The notes below the pieces were generated by a model. The model ran no database searches and was not told the DNA's origin. It worked only from the letters and a program-made list of their open reading frames with translations. A DNA stretch of 64,000 nucleotides from CAG-533 sp022779465 (lineage in GTDB: Bacteria; Bacillota_I; Bacilli_A; RF39; UBA660). Both the position numbers and the translations under genes were made by a program. Below, piece after piece: positions 36,228-44,333 of the stretch; the stretch's first letter is position 1, and every line of letters starts with the position of its first letter. The stretch is taken from the NCBI GenBank assembly GCA_022779465.1, contig JALFTB010000001.1, forward strand, positions 1 to 64,000, in the 5' to 3' direction.

Positions 36228-36987
36228 CTTGATTAAATTCCTTTAATTCATCATCGACTTGTAAAGTGTATGTTCCTTTTAAAATGTTTAATGAAACAAC
36301 TTTATATGTTTTACCATTATATTCTTTTTGTGAACCAACTGATGGTAATTCTTTCTTGTAACAACTATAGGTTTCGTCTTCATAAGAAAGACAGCAAAGT
36401 AATCTTCCACATGATCCATTTATTTTTGATGGATTAAGTGCTATATTTTGATTTTTTGCCATATTAATAGTTATTGTTTCTAATTTATTTAAAAATGAAT
36501 TGCAACATAATTGTCTTCCACATGGACCAAGTCCACCAATTTCTTTAGCTTTATCTCTTACACCAATTTGATGAAGATCAATTCTTGCTTTATACTTAGC
36601 GGCTAGTAGTTTAACTAATTCTCTAAAGTCAATTCTTTCATCCGCTATAAAATTTATTATTAATTGTTTATGATCAAATGTAAATGATGCTTCTACAAAT
36701 TGCATTTCTAGATTAAGTGAGTCAGACATTTTTTTTGCTTCTACTAGTACTTCTTTTGCTTCTTTTAAAGATTTAAGATACTTTTTATAATCTTCATTAC
36801 TAGCTTTTCGAAGAATATTCTTTTGTGGTGTTTCTTTACTTTCAAGTTCAATAAAGGCAACTTTGCCAAATTGTTCTCCTTTTTCTGTTTCGACAATTAC
36901 GTAATCATTTATATTTATTTCAATATTATTTTTATTAAAATAATAATTTTTACCATTTTCTTTAAATATAATTCCACATACTTCCAT
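36208..36987 (-). CDS. ricT: PSP1-domain protein RicT (YaaT)
   Basis: A 259-residue RicT, part of the RicAFT complex that in B. subtilis carries Fe-S clusters, acts with RNase Y on mRNA maturation, and is needed for normal sporulation and competence. The PSP1 core shows GLGPCGRQLCCNSFL and GSCGRLLCCLSYE, with a dense set of cysteines. Located after holB as in B. subtilis. The yabA gene that normally follows is missing. Confidence 0.93.
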   Translation of the reverse strand: MEVCGIIFKENGKNYYFNKNNIEININDYVIVETEKGEQFGKVAFIELESKETPQKNILRKASNEDYKKYLKSLKEAKEVLVEAKKMSDSLNLEMQFVEASFTFDHKQLIINFIADERIDFRELVKLLAAKYKARIDLHQIGVRDKAKEIGGLGPCGRQLCCNSFLNKLETITINMAKNQNIALNPSKINGSCGRLLCCLSYEDETYSCYKKELPSVGSQKEYNGKTYKVVSLNILKGTYTLQVDDELKEFNQDGTECC

Positions 36988-36989
36988 GT

Positions 36990-37718
36990 CTATTTCCTCA
37001 TTTCTATAATCAATTTATCTATGCACATTTCGACATTTGTATTTGCATTTAATTTCTTAATTATATCGTCTATTAATTTATAATGTTTAGTAATTAAAAG
37101 GTAATTACTTTGATTTATATTTTTATCTAAAACTATTTTTATTTCAGATAATTTGTTTATTAGTTCAATTTTATCATATTTTAAAAAGTTTTGCTTTAAT
37201 AAAATTGCCGTGTAATTATCACAATTTTGCAATTTATAAAATGTGTCAATTAAATCATTTGTTTCAGTTTGTAATGATGTGTCATAAATATTTTCAAATA
37301 ATTCGCAACGACTTTTAATCGTATCCATAATGGAATTTATACTATCAGTGATTAAAAAGCCAATAACGTTGCTTGAAGGTTCCTCTAAAATTTTTAATAA
37401 TTTATTGGCTGAGACTTGGTTCATTTTTTCTGCATTGATGATGAAATATATTTTGTATGTATAATTAATAATTTTTGTAATTATAAAATTTTGAATATCT
37501 AAAATTTTGTTTTTATCGATATTGTTATTTTCCGGTCTAACTACTAGTGTTGATAAATTGTTTTCCAATGAAGATGGCGCTATTGTTTGGGTTTCTTTAA
37601 AAATTTCATATATATCGTTCATTGTCTGTTCACAATTATTTGTTTCAATCAAAAAAGCATGAGAAAGATTTTTCTCATTTATTCCAGATAATATAAATTG
37701 TTTTAATTTTTCATTCAT
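36990..37718 (-). CDS. holB: DNA polymerase III subunit delta'
   Basis: A 242-residue clamp-loader subunit, shorter than the usual about 300-330. It keeps the HAFLIET start, KILDIQNFI, FIINAEKMNQVSANKLLKILEEPSSNVIGFLIT and the Ser-Arg-Cys (KSRCE) sensor motif. It lacks a Walker A P-loop, as expected for delta'. It works with DnaX and delta to load the beta clamp. GAGGT precedes the ATG, inside the end of bofA. Confidence 0.92.
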   Translation of the reverse strand: MNEKLKQFILSGINEKNLSHAFLIETNNCEQTMNDIYEIFKETQTIAPSSLENNLSTLVVRPENNNIDKNKILDIQNFIITKIINYTYKIYFIINAEKMNQVSANKLLKILEEPSSNVIGFLITDSINSIMDTIKSRCELFENIYDTSLQTETNDLIDTFYKLQNCDNYTAILLKQNFLKYDKIELINKLSEIKIVLDKNINQSNYLLITKHYKLIDDIIKKLNANTNVEMCIDKLIIEMRK

Positions 37719-37728
37719 ATTTACCTCT

Positions 37729-37920
37729 TCATAGTAAGAAGAAGAAAGACAACGCTAATAATATTAGACCTGGGAATCCTAATAAAGTTACAATAATAAC
37801 TGTATAATAATTTATTGGAACAAATATATTAAAACCCTTTAATAATAAATCGAGACCATAAATTATTAAAAATGCAAATGTTACTCTTTTTATTAACCAT
37901 AATATAATTTTTTTTATCAT
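37729..37920 (-). CDS. bofA: BofA-like inhibitor of pro-SigK processing
   Basis: A 63-residue protein with two membrane segments (about 10-30 and 38-62) and the motif LLGFPGLILLALSFFFLL. The GFPG-containing second segment and its position after recR identify BofA. BofA holds the SpoIVFB protease inactive in the outer forespore membrane until the SigG signal. This implies SigK-type control in this organism. No good ribosome site is visible. Confidence 0.8.
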   Translation of the reverse strand: MIKKIILWLIKRVTFAFLIIYGLDLLLKGFNIFVPINYYTVIIVTLLGFPGLILLALSFFFLL

Positions 37921-37947
37921 AGTAAATTATATTATCTAATAATTATT

Positions 37948-38553
37948 TTATGCAATATTCTTTCTATCTTCAAAAGCTCTTTCAAGTGTTAGAGAATCAA
38001 GATAATCCAATTCTGTTCCTACTGGTAATCCATATGATAATCTAGAAACTTTTACACTTGTTTTATCTTCTAATACTTTTTTAATATATTGTGTTGTTGT
38101 TTCGCCTTCAATAGTTGGTTTTAATGCTATAACTAATTCTATCTGATCATCTGAATTTTTACATCTTTTTATTAATGATGGAATATTAATATCATTTGGA
38201 GATATTCCATCAATTGGTGAAATTAAACCGTTTAATACATGGTATACACCATTATATTTACCCATTTTTTCAAAAGCAAATATACTTTTATAATCTTCGA
38301 CAATACAGATTAAATTTTTATTTCTATAATCATTATCGCAAATATTGCAAATCTTTTCTGATGTTAAGTTTCCACATATTTCACATTGATGAAGATTTTT
38401 CTTTGCTGATATCATTGTGTTTGAAAATAAATTTATATCTTCTTCTGAATAATCTAGTAATGATAAAGCAAGTCTTTCAGCGGTTTTTTCACCGATTCCA
38501 GGTAGTTTTTTAAAATATTCTATTAATTCTTCTAATAATTTTGGGTATATCAT
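37948..38553 (-). CDS. recR: Recombination protein RecR
   Basis: A 201-residue RecR with a helix-hairpin-helix (LPGIGEKTAERLA, about 17-29), a zinc finger CEICGN...CNICD (about 57-73) and a Toprim domain (LICIVED..., about 80-175). It loads RecA with RecF/RecO on gapped DNA. It starts 1 bp after the ybaB stop, so translation is likely coupled; the ribosome site is weak. Confidence 0.97.
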   Translation of the reverse strand: MIYPKLLEELIEYFKKLPGIGEKTAERLALSLLDYSEEDINLFSNTMISAKKNLHQCEICGNLTSEKICNICDNDYRNKNLICIVEDYKSIFAFEKMGKYNGVYHVLNGLISPIDGISPNDINIPSLIKRCKNSDDQIELVIALKPTIEGETTTQYIKKVLEDKTSVKVSRLSYGLPVGTELDYLDSLTLERAFEDRKNIA

Positions 38554-38554
38554 A

Positions 38555-38854
38555 CTACATCAAACCATTTAAGCCTTTGGCAAATGCACCTAATTTTGCT
38601 TCAGTTTCAGCGTTAATTTTCTTGTGGGCATCATTAAAAGCAATTTTTATCATGTCTTCAAGAGCATCAAAATCATCAGCATCTTTAATAACATCACGAT
38701 TTATTTCTAATTTAACAATGTCTTTTTTTCCATTCAATACTACAGTAAATCCTTCAGATTTTCCTTCAAATTCTGTATTATTAATTTCTTCTTGTTTTTT
38801 TTGGATGTCACGTTGCATTCTTTGTGCTTGTGCCATTAAATTTTGCATATTCAT
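38555..38854 (-). CDS. YbaB/EbfC nucleoid-associated protein
   Basis: A 99-residue homodimeric DNA-binding protein of the YbaB family (YaaK in B. subtilis). The N-terminal coiled coil (MNMQNLMAQAQRMQRDIQ) and central beta-sheet (FTVVLNGKKDIVKLEI) are typical. The dnaX-ybaB-recR order is widely conserved. Confidence 0.95.
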   Translation of the reverse strand: MNMQNLMAQAQRMQRDIQKKQEEINNTEFEGKSEGFTVVLNGKKDIVKLEINRDVIKDADDFDALEDMIKIAFNDAHKKINAETEAKLGAFAKGLNGLM

Positions 38855-38867
38855 ATTTCATTCTCCT

Positions 38868-40487
38868 TTAATTAACTTCTATTATATCATTTTCAAATAT
38901 ATCAAATGCTTCATTTATACTATTATGATTATTTATTATTGTTTCTTCATCGATATATTTATATTCTTTTGTATTTTTGTTTTTTATATAATCTAATTTT
39001 TCTTCAGTCCATTTTTCTTGATCTAGACATATAAATTTATATTTACTTTTATTTTTTTTGTTAAATTCTTTTTCAATTTCATTAAGGTTTTCATTAAAAA
39101 TTATCGTTCCAGATTTTGATGAATTTGAAAAAATAACGTTTTTGGAAGAAGCAACTTCAATAGATGCATCTTCGATAATTGATAATAATTCTATTTTATT
39201 GTCAAGTTCAATTTTTTTCTTGAAATCATCCCAATTTTTTAAAAATTCTTGTTTTGATTCCTTACTAGCTTCTGCAAAAGCATTATTGATTCGGATTGCT
39301 TGTAAATTTAATAAATCTGTTGAATTTTCAGGCTCTGATTCTATTTTTTCATTTTCATCTGAATTTTGACTTTTTTCTTCTTTTTTTATTATTGGTAACT
39401 CTTTTTTTATTATTTCTTGAGTTGGTTGGTTATTGTTACTATCAATTAATTCTGGTGATAAAGTTTCAGTTGTATTTTTATTTGGAAAGTAACTTAGTAA
39501 AATGATTTTAATTAAAATCAAACCATCTTTTTTGTTATAACAATTAACTATTTCATTAGCTAATTTTTTTAAATTTTCTAGAGAAATAAAGGAATGATTT
39601 CCATTTTTAATTTTTATTTCTTCTAAATAAATTTGATTTAAAATCTTATTGATTAGAATGTTTGTATCTAGTCCTCTGTTTAAATAGTCATTAAAATAAG
39701 TATTAAATTCTTCTATTTTATTTTCATTTAATAACTCAAAAATGCGTGAAATATCTTGTAAACTAATAACTCCAAATGTTTGTTGAATTAAATCAACTGT
39801 TATTTTTTGTTTTTCTTTTGATAGCTGATCTAATACACTTAAAGCATCTCTCATTCCGCCATCTGCTAATTCTGCTATGTATTTAAGGGCAGCTTCTTCT
39901 ATTTCTATATTTTCTTCTTTTGATATTTTTTCTAAATTTTGATAAATAACTTGGGTATTAATTCGTTGAAAATTAAATCTTTGACATCTAGATAATATTG
40001 TAATTGGCACTTTTTGTATTTCTGTAGTAGCCAATATAAATATAACATGCTTTGGAGGTTCTTCTAATATCTTTAAAAATGCATTCCAAGCGCTTTGTGA
40101 TAGCATGTGTACCTCATCTATTATATATATTTTATATTTACTAAATGTTGGTAGTATTTTAGCATTGTTTCTTAATTCTCTTATTTCGTCAACACCATTG
40201 TTTGATGCGGCATCTATTTCTATAATATCTGCTGATTGTTCATAATTATTACAAGCTGGACAATTGTTACATGGAATACCATCAATGGGATTTTCACAAT
40301 TAATTGTCTTTGCAAATAGCTTAGCAGTACTGGTTTTTCCTGTTCCACGTGGGCCTGAAAATAAATATGCATGAGCTATTTGATTATTTTTTATTGATTC
40401 AATTAGTAGTTTTTTTATGTTATCTTGACCATATAAACTATTAAAATCTTGTGGTCTATATTTTCTATAAAGTACTTTATATGCCAT
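38868..40487 (-). CDS. dnaX: DNA polymerase III subunits gamma/tau
   Basis: A 539-residue clamp-loader ATPase. Walker A (GPRGTGKTS, about 45-53), a zinc module CENPIDG...CNNCPAC (about 66-83), Walker B (DEVH, about 119-122) and the SRC motif (LSRCQRF) are present. The C-terminal half (about 360-539) is acidic and variable and should contact DnaB and PolC. I see no obvious frameshift signal for a gamma form. GGAGG ribosome site. Confidence 0.97.
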   Translation of the reverse strand: MAYKVLYRKYRPQDFNSLYGQDNIKKLLIESIKNNQIAHAYLFSGPRGTGKTSTAKLFAKTINCENPIDGIPCNNCPACNNYEQSADIIEIDAASNNGVDEIRELRNNAKILPTFSKYKIYIIDEVHMLSQSAWNAFLKILEEPPKHVIFILATTEIQKVPITILSRCQRFNFQRINTQVIYQNLEKISKEENIEIEEAALKYIAELADGGMRDALSVLDQLSKEKQKITVDLIQQTFGVISLQDISRIFELLNENKIEEFNTYFNDYLNRGLDTNILINKILNQIYLEEIKIKNGNHSFISLENLKKLANEIVNCYNKKDGLILIKIILLSYFPNKNTTETLSPELIDSNNNQPTQEIIKKELPIIKKEEKSQNSDENEKIESEPENSTDLLNLQAIRINNAFAEASKESKQEFLKNWDDFKKKIELDNKIELLSIIEDASIEVASSKNVIFSNSSKSGTIIFNENLNEIEKEFNKKNKSKYKFICLDQEKWTEEKLDYIKNKNTKEYKYIDEETIINNHNSINEAFDIFENDIIEVN

Positions 40488-40526
40488 GATTTCCTCCTGT
40501 TTTAATTATAACATAATACTTACTTA

Positions 40527-40949
40527 TTATCTTTTATTTTCCCAAAATTTTTCAATTATTTTTTTATATTTATCTATAGAATTTTCATTACTTTTTTCTT
40601 CGATTTGAAAAAAGTTAGTCTTATTGTATATTTTTTTAGATTTTAAACGTGGAACTAAATAAAATACCTTGTCAATTCTACTTTCTTTTATAACATTTTT
40701 ACACATTTCACATGGTTCAATTGTTACATATAACGTACAATTGTTCAATCTCCAATTTTTTAATTTTTGATTTGCTTTTGTAATTACTTTAATTTCAGCA
40801 TGATCAATAGTTTTATTACTATGTTTTCTAGTATTATGGGCTTTGGCAATTATTTTATCGTTATGTACAATGATGGCGGCCACAGGTACTTCATCTTTTT
40901 TTAATGACTTATAGGATAGTTTTATTAATTCATCTATATATTTTTCCAT
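40527..40949 (-). CDS. tadA: tRNA-specific adenosine deaminase TadA
   Basis: A 140-residue enzyme that converts A34 to inosine in tRNA-Arg(ACG). The zinc motif is HAEIK (about 55-59) with PCEMC (about 84-88), and the catalytic Glu is in HAE. ATG 40949 is chosen because AGGAGTAA is directly upstream. A longer frame to 41039 runs through the SRP RNA gene and is not real. In Bacillus tadA and the SRP RNA are also neighbours before dnaX. Confidence 0.95.
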   Translation of the reverse strand: MEKYIDELIKLSYKSLKKDEVPVAAIIVHNDKIIAKAHNTRKHSNKTIDHAEIKVITKANQKLKNWRLNNCTLYVTIEPCEMCKNVIKESRIDKVFYLVPRLKSKKIYNKTNFFQIEEKSNENSIDKYKKIIEKFWENKR

Positions 40950-40960
40950 TTTACTCCTCA

Positions 40961-41037
40961 AAAAAAGCGCACATACATAGAGGCAAATATGGCTGCTTTC
41001 TTCCGAATCTGACCAGGTTATTGCGTTTGTATTGCGC
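40961..41037 (-). ncRNA. ffs: Signal recognition particle RNA (small bacterial type)
   Basis: About 70 nt plus U-tail. The conserved apical loop segment GGTCAGATTCGGAAGAAAGCAGCC is visible, read on the minus strand around 40990-41015. The ends GCGCA...TGCGC pair to form the base stem, followed by a U-run acting as terminator. It is the short, Alu-less type rather than the long about 270-nt scRNA of Bacillus. It lies immediately upstream of tadA. Confidence 0.93.
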
Positions 41038-41122
41038 ATATATAATATAGCATATTTTAATTACAGATTTCAATAATTGGATTTTTACTAATTTTAAAAA
41101 TTTGTATTTTTTATTTTTTTAT

Positions 41123-41138
41123 TGTTTCACGTGAAACA
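41123..41138. promoter_or_regulatory. parS site 1
   Basis: Perfect 16-bp consensus palindrome TGTTTCACGTGAAACA, followed at 41141 by TGTGGATTT. Confidence 0.95.
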
Positions 41139-41235
41139 TATGTGGATTTTTTTTGTAATTAAGTACTTATATAACTAAGTAATATTTTATAGGTTAATAA
41201 ATAATAATTTTTTGATTGTAATGTATGGTATACAA

Positions 41236-41251
41236 TGTTTCACGTGAAACA
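41236..41251. promoter_or_regulatory. parS site 2
   Basis: Perfect consensus; the palindrome extends to 24 bp (41232-41255). Confidence 0.95.
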
Positions 41252-41318
41252 TTGTTGACAACTTTAATATTAGATTTGATGTGAGTTATATATATTAAGT
41301 ATGCTAATTTAGTTTTCT

Positions 41319-41341
41319 GCAAATTAATTTCAATAATTTGC
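41319..41341. repeat. 23-bp inverted repeat, copy 1
   Basis: GCAAATTA and TAATTTGC flank a 7-nt centre (ATTTCAA). It lies 21 bp before parS site 3. Confidence 0.7.
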
Positions 41342-41362
41342 TCTTGTAGGCAAAAAATTATA

Positions 41363-41378
41363 TGTTTCACGTGAAACA
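41363..41378. promoter_or_regulatory. parS site 3
   Basis: Perfect consensus, followed at 41381 by TGTGGAAAT. Confidence 0.95.
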
Positions 41379-41441
41379 TGTGTGGAAATAATTACTAATA
41401 CATAAAATTTGTAAATGTTTATTTATTTTTTTACTTAAAAT

Positions 41442-41457
41442 TATTTCCCGGGAAATA
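41442..41457. promoter_or_regulatory. Noc-binding-type site (NBS)
   Basis: TATTTCCCGGGAAATA, identical to the B. subtilis Noc site consensus. The perfect palindrome extends to 26 bp (41437-41462). It lies 12 bp before parS site 4. Confidence 0.85.
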
Positions 41458-41469
41458 ATTTTGTGTATA

Positions 41470-41485
41470 TGTTTCACGTGAAACA
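41470..41485. promoter_or_regulatory. parS site 4
   Basis: Perfect consensus; the palindrome extends to 26 bp (41465-41490). No TGTGGA motif adjoins it. Confidence 0.95.
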
Positions 41486-41563
41486 TATACTATTATTAAT
41501 AAATTTTCAGTTTTTATAATAAAATTGATGAAATAACGCTATTTTAAATAATTTAATAGCTTT

Positions 41564-41586
41564 GCAAATTAATTTCAATAATTTGC
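41564..41586. repeat. 23-bp inverted repeat, copy 2
   Basis: Identical to copy 1 over all 23 bp; lies 17 bp before parS site 5. Confidence 0.7.
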
Positions 41587-41603
41587 ATTAGTAATTTTAC
41601 TTA

Positions 41604-41619
41604 TGTTTCACGTGAAACA
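41604..41619. promoter_or_regulatory. parS site 5
   Basis: Perfect consensus, followed at 41621 by TGTGGATAT, an 8-of-9 match to the DnaA box complement TGTGGATAA. Confidence 0.95.
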
Positions 41620-41667
41620 TTGTGGATATCTGTTTTTTTCTATTTTTTATTCAGATTTGGTTTTTCT

Positions 41668-41690
41668 GCAAATTAATTTTAATAATTTGT
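41668..41690. repeat. 23-bp inverted repeat, copy 3
   Basis: Two changes from copies 1 and 2; lies 18 bp before parS site 6. Confidence 0.65.
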
Positions 41691-41708
41691 TTGTTTTTGT
41701 TGTGGATA

Positions 41709-41724
41709 TGTTTCACGTGAAACA
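41709..41724. promoter_or_regulatory. parS site 6
   Basis: Perfect consensus; palindrome extends to 24 bp (41705-41728). TGTGGATAT at 41701-41709 abuts it. Confidence 0.95.
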
Positions 41725-41734
41725 TATCTGTAAC

Positions 41735-41761
41735 TAAAAAAGGTAGCTTTTATGCTACCTC
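41735..41761 (-). terminator. gyrA terminator
   Basis: AGGTAGC/GCTACCT stem, 6-nt loop, U-run; overlaps the gyrA stop. Confidence 0.85.
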
Positions 41762-44323
41762 TTCGATTTCTTCTGGTTCGTTTAGTACTAAACTAATTGT
41801 TGATACTATTTGATTATCTTTTAAATTAATTAATCTTGTACCTTGAGTTACTCGACCTAACTGCGAAATTTGATCCAAAGGTATTCTTATAATTATTCCG
41901 TTATTAGTTATGATCATTAAGTCATTATTTTCTTCAAATCGTTTAATTGCAGCAATATTTCCGTTCTTTTCAGTAATATTTAATGCTTTTACACCTTTAC
42001 TACCACGTTTAGTCTTGCGGTACTCACTGATATGTGTTTTTTTACCATAGCCTTTTTCAGTAACAATAATAATGTTGTCGTCTGCTTTTGCTGTTTCTAA
42101 GCCTACACATTTACCATTTTCTAAGCTAATTCCTTTAACTCCGCTTGCAGTACGTCCCATTACTCTAACTTCTTCTTCATTAAATACTGCAATTCTTCCA
42201 GTAGATGATGCCATTATAACATCGCATTCACCATCAGTCTTTTTAACTCCGATTAATTCATCATTTTCTTTTAAACTAATGCAAAGTTTTCCACTCTTTC
42301 TAATATTATCAAATTCTGCGATTCTGGTACGTTTTACTAGACCACTCTTTGTAGCAAATAATAAATATTTGCTATCATCTGATGGAGAATAACTTAACAT
42401 TGATGTAATATGTTCATCCTTGTCAATTTGAAGTAAGTTAATAATTGGTATTCCTTTTGATGTTCTACCAAATTCAGGAATTTCATATCCTTTTACTCTA
42501 TAAACCTTACCTTTATTCGTAAAGAATGTTAAATAATCATGTGTATTTAAATTTAGCAAGTATTCAACAAAATCTTCTTCGTTGGTTGACATTCCCTTTA
42601 CACCTACACCGCCTCTATTTTGAAGTTTGTAGTTATCAACATTATTTCTCTTAATATATCCTTTATTTGTTAATGAAACTATTATGTTTTCTTGTGGGAT
42701 AAGGGATTCATCTTCAATAAAGTCAATTGCAGTCATATCTATTGTTGTTCTACGATCATCAGAATATTTATTTTTAATTTCTGTTAACTCATCTTTAATT
42801 ATTTGTAATACTCTTGCCTCACTAGCTAAAATATCTTTTAAATCAGCTATTATTTTTAATAATGCTGCTAATTCTTCATCAATTTTGCTTCTTTCTAAGC
42901 CGGTTAATCGTCTTAATTTTAATTCTAAGATACTTTCTGCTTGAATTAATGATAAGTTAAATCTTTCTATTAATGTATTTTTAGCAATTTCATCAGTTTC
43001 AGCGTTTTTAATTATTCTAATTACTTCATCGATATTATCTAAAGCAATTTTATATCCCTCTAAAATATGAACTCTATTTTCAGATTTATTTAAATCAAAT
43101 CTAGTTCTTCTGATTATTACTTCTTTTTGATAATCAATATATTTAGATATAATGTCTTTTAAAGGTAATGTTTTTGGTGTTAATCCATCTAACATTAAGA
43201 ACATTATACTGAAATTTGTTTGAAACTGAGTATGTTTATATAATTGATTTAATATTACTTGTGGATTTGCATCTTTTTTTAGTGTTATTGTAATTGTTAA
43301 TCCATTTTTTAAGTCTGTATGATAATCTGAGATACCATCTATTGTCTTATTATGAACTAATTCAGCAACTTTTTCTTGTAATTCTTTAGTATTTACACCA
43401 TAAGGAACTTCAGTAATAACAATATTATTATGGCCTTTTACTTCTTCGATTCTTGCCTTACTTCTAATTATTATTGTTCCTTTTCCAGTTTCATATGCTT
43501 GTTTAATTCCTGAATTTCCAAGGATTATACCACCAGTTGGAAAATCTGGGCCTTTGATAAAATTCATTAATCCAATAGTATCAATATCTGGATTATCTAT
43601 ATAAGCTATACATCCATCTATTACTTCTCCTAGGTTATGTGGAGGAATATTTGTTGCCATACCTACGGCAATACCCATGGTACCATTTACTAATATATTG
43701 GGAAATCTTGATGGTAAAACTCTTGGTTCTTTAGTGGAATCATCAAAGTTTGGATCAAAATCTACAGTATTTTTATTAATATCTCTTAACATTTCAAGGG
43801 ATATTTTTGATAATCTACCTTCTGTATAACGATATGCAGCTGCTGAGTCACCTTCGATTGTACCAAAGTTTCCGTGTCCATCAACTAGCATATATCTTTC
43901 TGCAAATTTTTGAGCTAATCTTACCATTGCATCATAAATTGATGAGTCTCCATGTGGATGATAATGTCCCATTACGTATCCGACTGTTGTTGCAGATTTT
44001 CTATGTGGTTTATCTGGAGTATATCCACATTCATACATAGACCATAAAATACGGCGATGTACTGGCTTTAAACCATCTCTTAGGTCTGGTAATGCACGGG
44101 AAGCAATTACGCTTACAGAATAGTCTAAAAATGATGATTTTACTTCTTCTACAATATTATTTTCTGTTATTTTATCTTTTCCAGTTAATTCAGTATCAAT
44201 TAAAGAATATTCTTCATCAAATTCTTCTTCAGTATTATCAATATTTTCATCAATAATCTCAGGATTTTTATTGCTATCTAACTCTGGATTGTTAATAATA
44301 TTATTTTTTTCTTCTTCTGTCAT
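41750..44323 (-). CDS. gyrA: DNA gyrase subunit A
   Basis: An 857-residue breakage-reunion subunit that makes negative supercoils with GyrB. The core starts at FLDYSVSVIASRALPD (about 65), with the active-site Tyr region AAAYRYTEGRLS near 165-175. The quinolone region reads HPHGDSSIYDAMVRLAQ, with Ser and Asp at the E. coli 83 and 87 positions, the unmutated state. The C-terminal beta-pinwheel contains the GyrA box RRGSKG. An acidic N-terminal extension of about 43 residues compared with B. subtilis GyrA is unusual. GGAGG ribosome site just after gyrB. Confidence 0.98.
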   Translation of the reverse strand: MTEEEKNNIINNPELDSNKNPEIIDENIDNTEEEFDEEYSLIDTELTGKDKITENNIVEEVKSSFLDYSVSVIASRALPDLRDGLKPVHRRILWSMYECGYTPDKPHRKSATTVGYVMGHYHPHGDSSIYDAMVRLAQKFAERYMLVDGHGNFGTIEGDSAAAYRYTEGRLSKISLEMLRDINKNTVDFDPNFDDSTKEPRVLPSRFPNILVNGTMGIAVGMATNIPPHNLGEVIDGCIAYIDNPDIDTIGLMNFIKGPDFPTGGIILGNSGIKQAYETGKGTIIIRSKARIEEVKGHNNIVITEVPYGVNTKELQEKVAELVHNKTIDGISDYHTDLKNGLTITITLKKDANPQVILNQLYKHTQFQTNFSIMFLMLDGLTPKTLPLKDIISKYIDYQKEVIIRRTRFDLNKSENRVHILEGYKIALDNIDEVIRIIKNAETDEIAKNTLIERFNLSLIQAESILELKLRRLTGLERSKIDEELAALLKIIADLKDILASEARVLQIIKDELTEIKNKYSDDRRTTIDMTAIDFIEDESLIPQENIIVSLTNKGYIKRNNVDNYKLQNRGGVGVKGMSTNEEDFVEYLLNLNTHDYLTFFTNKGKVYRVKGYEIPEFGRTSKGIPIINLLQIDKDEHITSMLSYSPSDDSKYLLFATKSGLVKRTRIAEFDNIRKSGKLCISLKENDELIGVKKTDGECDVIMASSTGRIAVFNEEEVRVMGRTASGVKGISLENGKCVGLETAKADDNIIIVTEKGYGKKTHISEYRKTKRGSKGVKALNITEKNGNIAAIKRFEENNDLMIITNNGIIIRIPLDQISQLGRVTQGTRLINLKDNQIVSTISLVLNEPEEIEEVA

Positions 44324-44333
44324 CGTTTACCTC

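Larger units (their letters stand above)
41063..41735. other. Centromere-like island: parS array with Noc-type site
   Basis: A 709-bp gap between the SRP RNA and gyrA contains no gene. It holds six perfect parS sites (TGTTTCACGTGAAACA) spaced 105-134 bp apart, one Noc-type palindrome between the third and fourth, three copies of a 23-bp AT-rich inverted repeat, and TGTGGA motifs next to four of the six parS sites. It lies about 9 kb left of oriC. A small frame (41194-41379) through the array is not a gene. Confidence 0.93.

Noticed and set aside
38541..38996. Plus-strand frame of about 150 codons across ybaB and dnaX ends
   Set aside because: It is opposite to two conserved genes, with low-complexity hydrophobic content and no start signal.
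38868..40487. Programmed frameshift in dnaX giving gamma
   Set aside because: I saw no slippery sequence with a following stem that would support it.
40950..41039. N-terminal extension of TadA
   Set aside because: The extra codons lie across the SRP RNA gene; a strong AGGAGTAA fits the ATG at 40949.
41194..41379. 61-codon open frame on the minus strand through the parS array
   Set aside because: It is made largely of parS palindromes and the 23-bp repeat, lacks a ribosome site and has no recognisable protein features.
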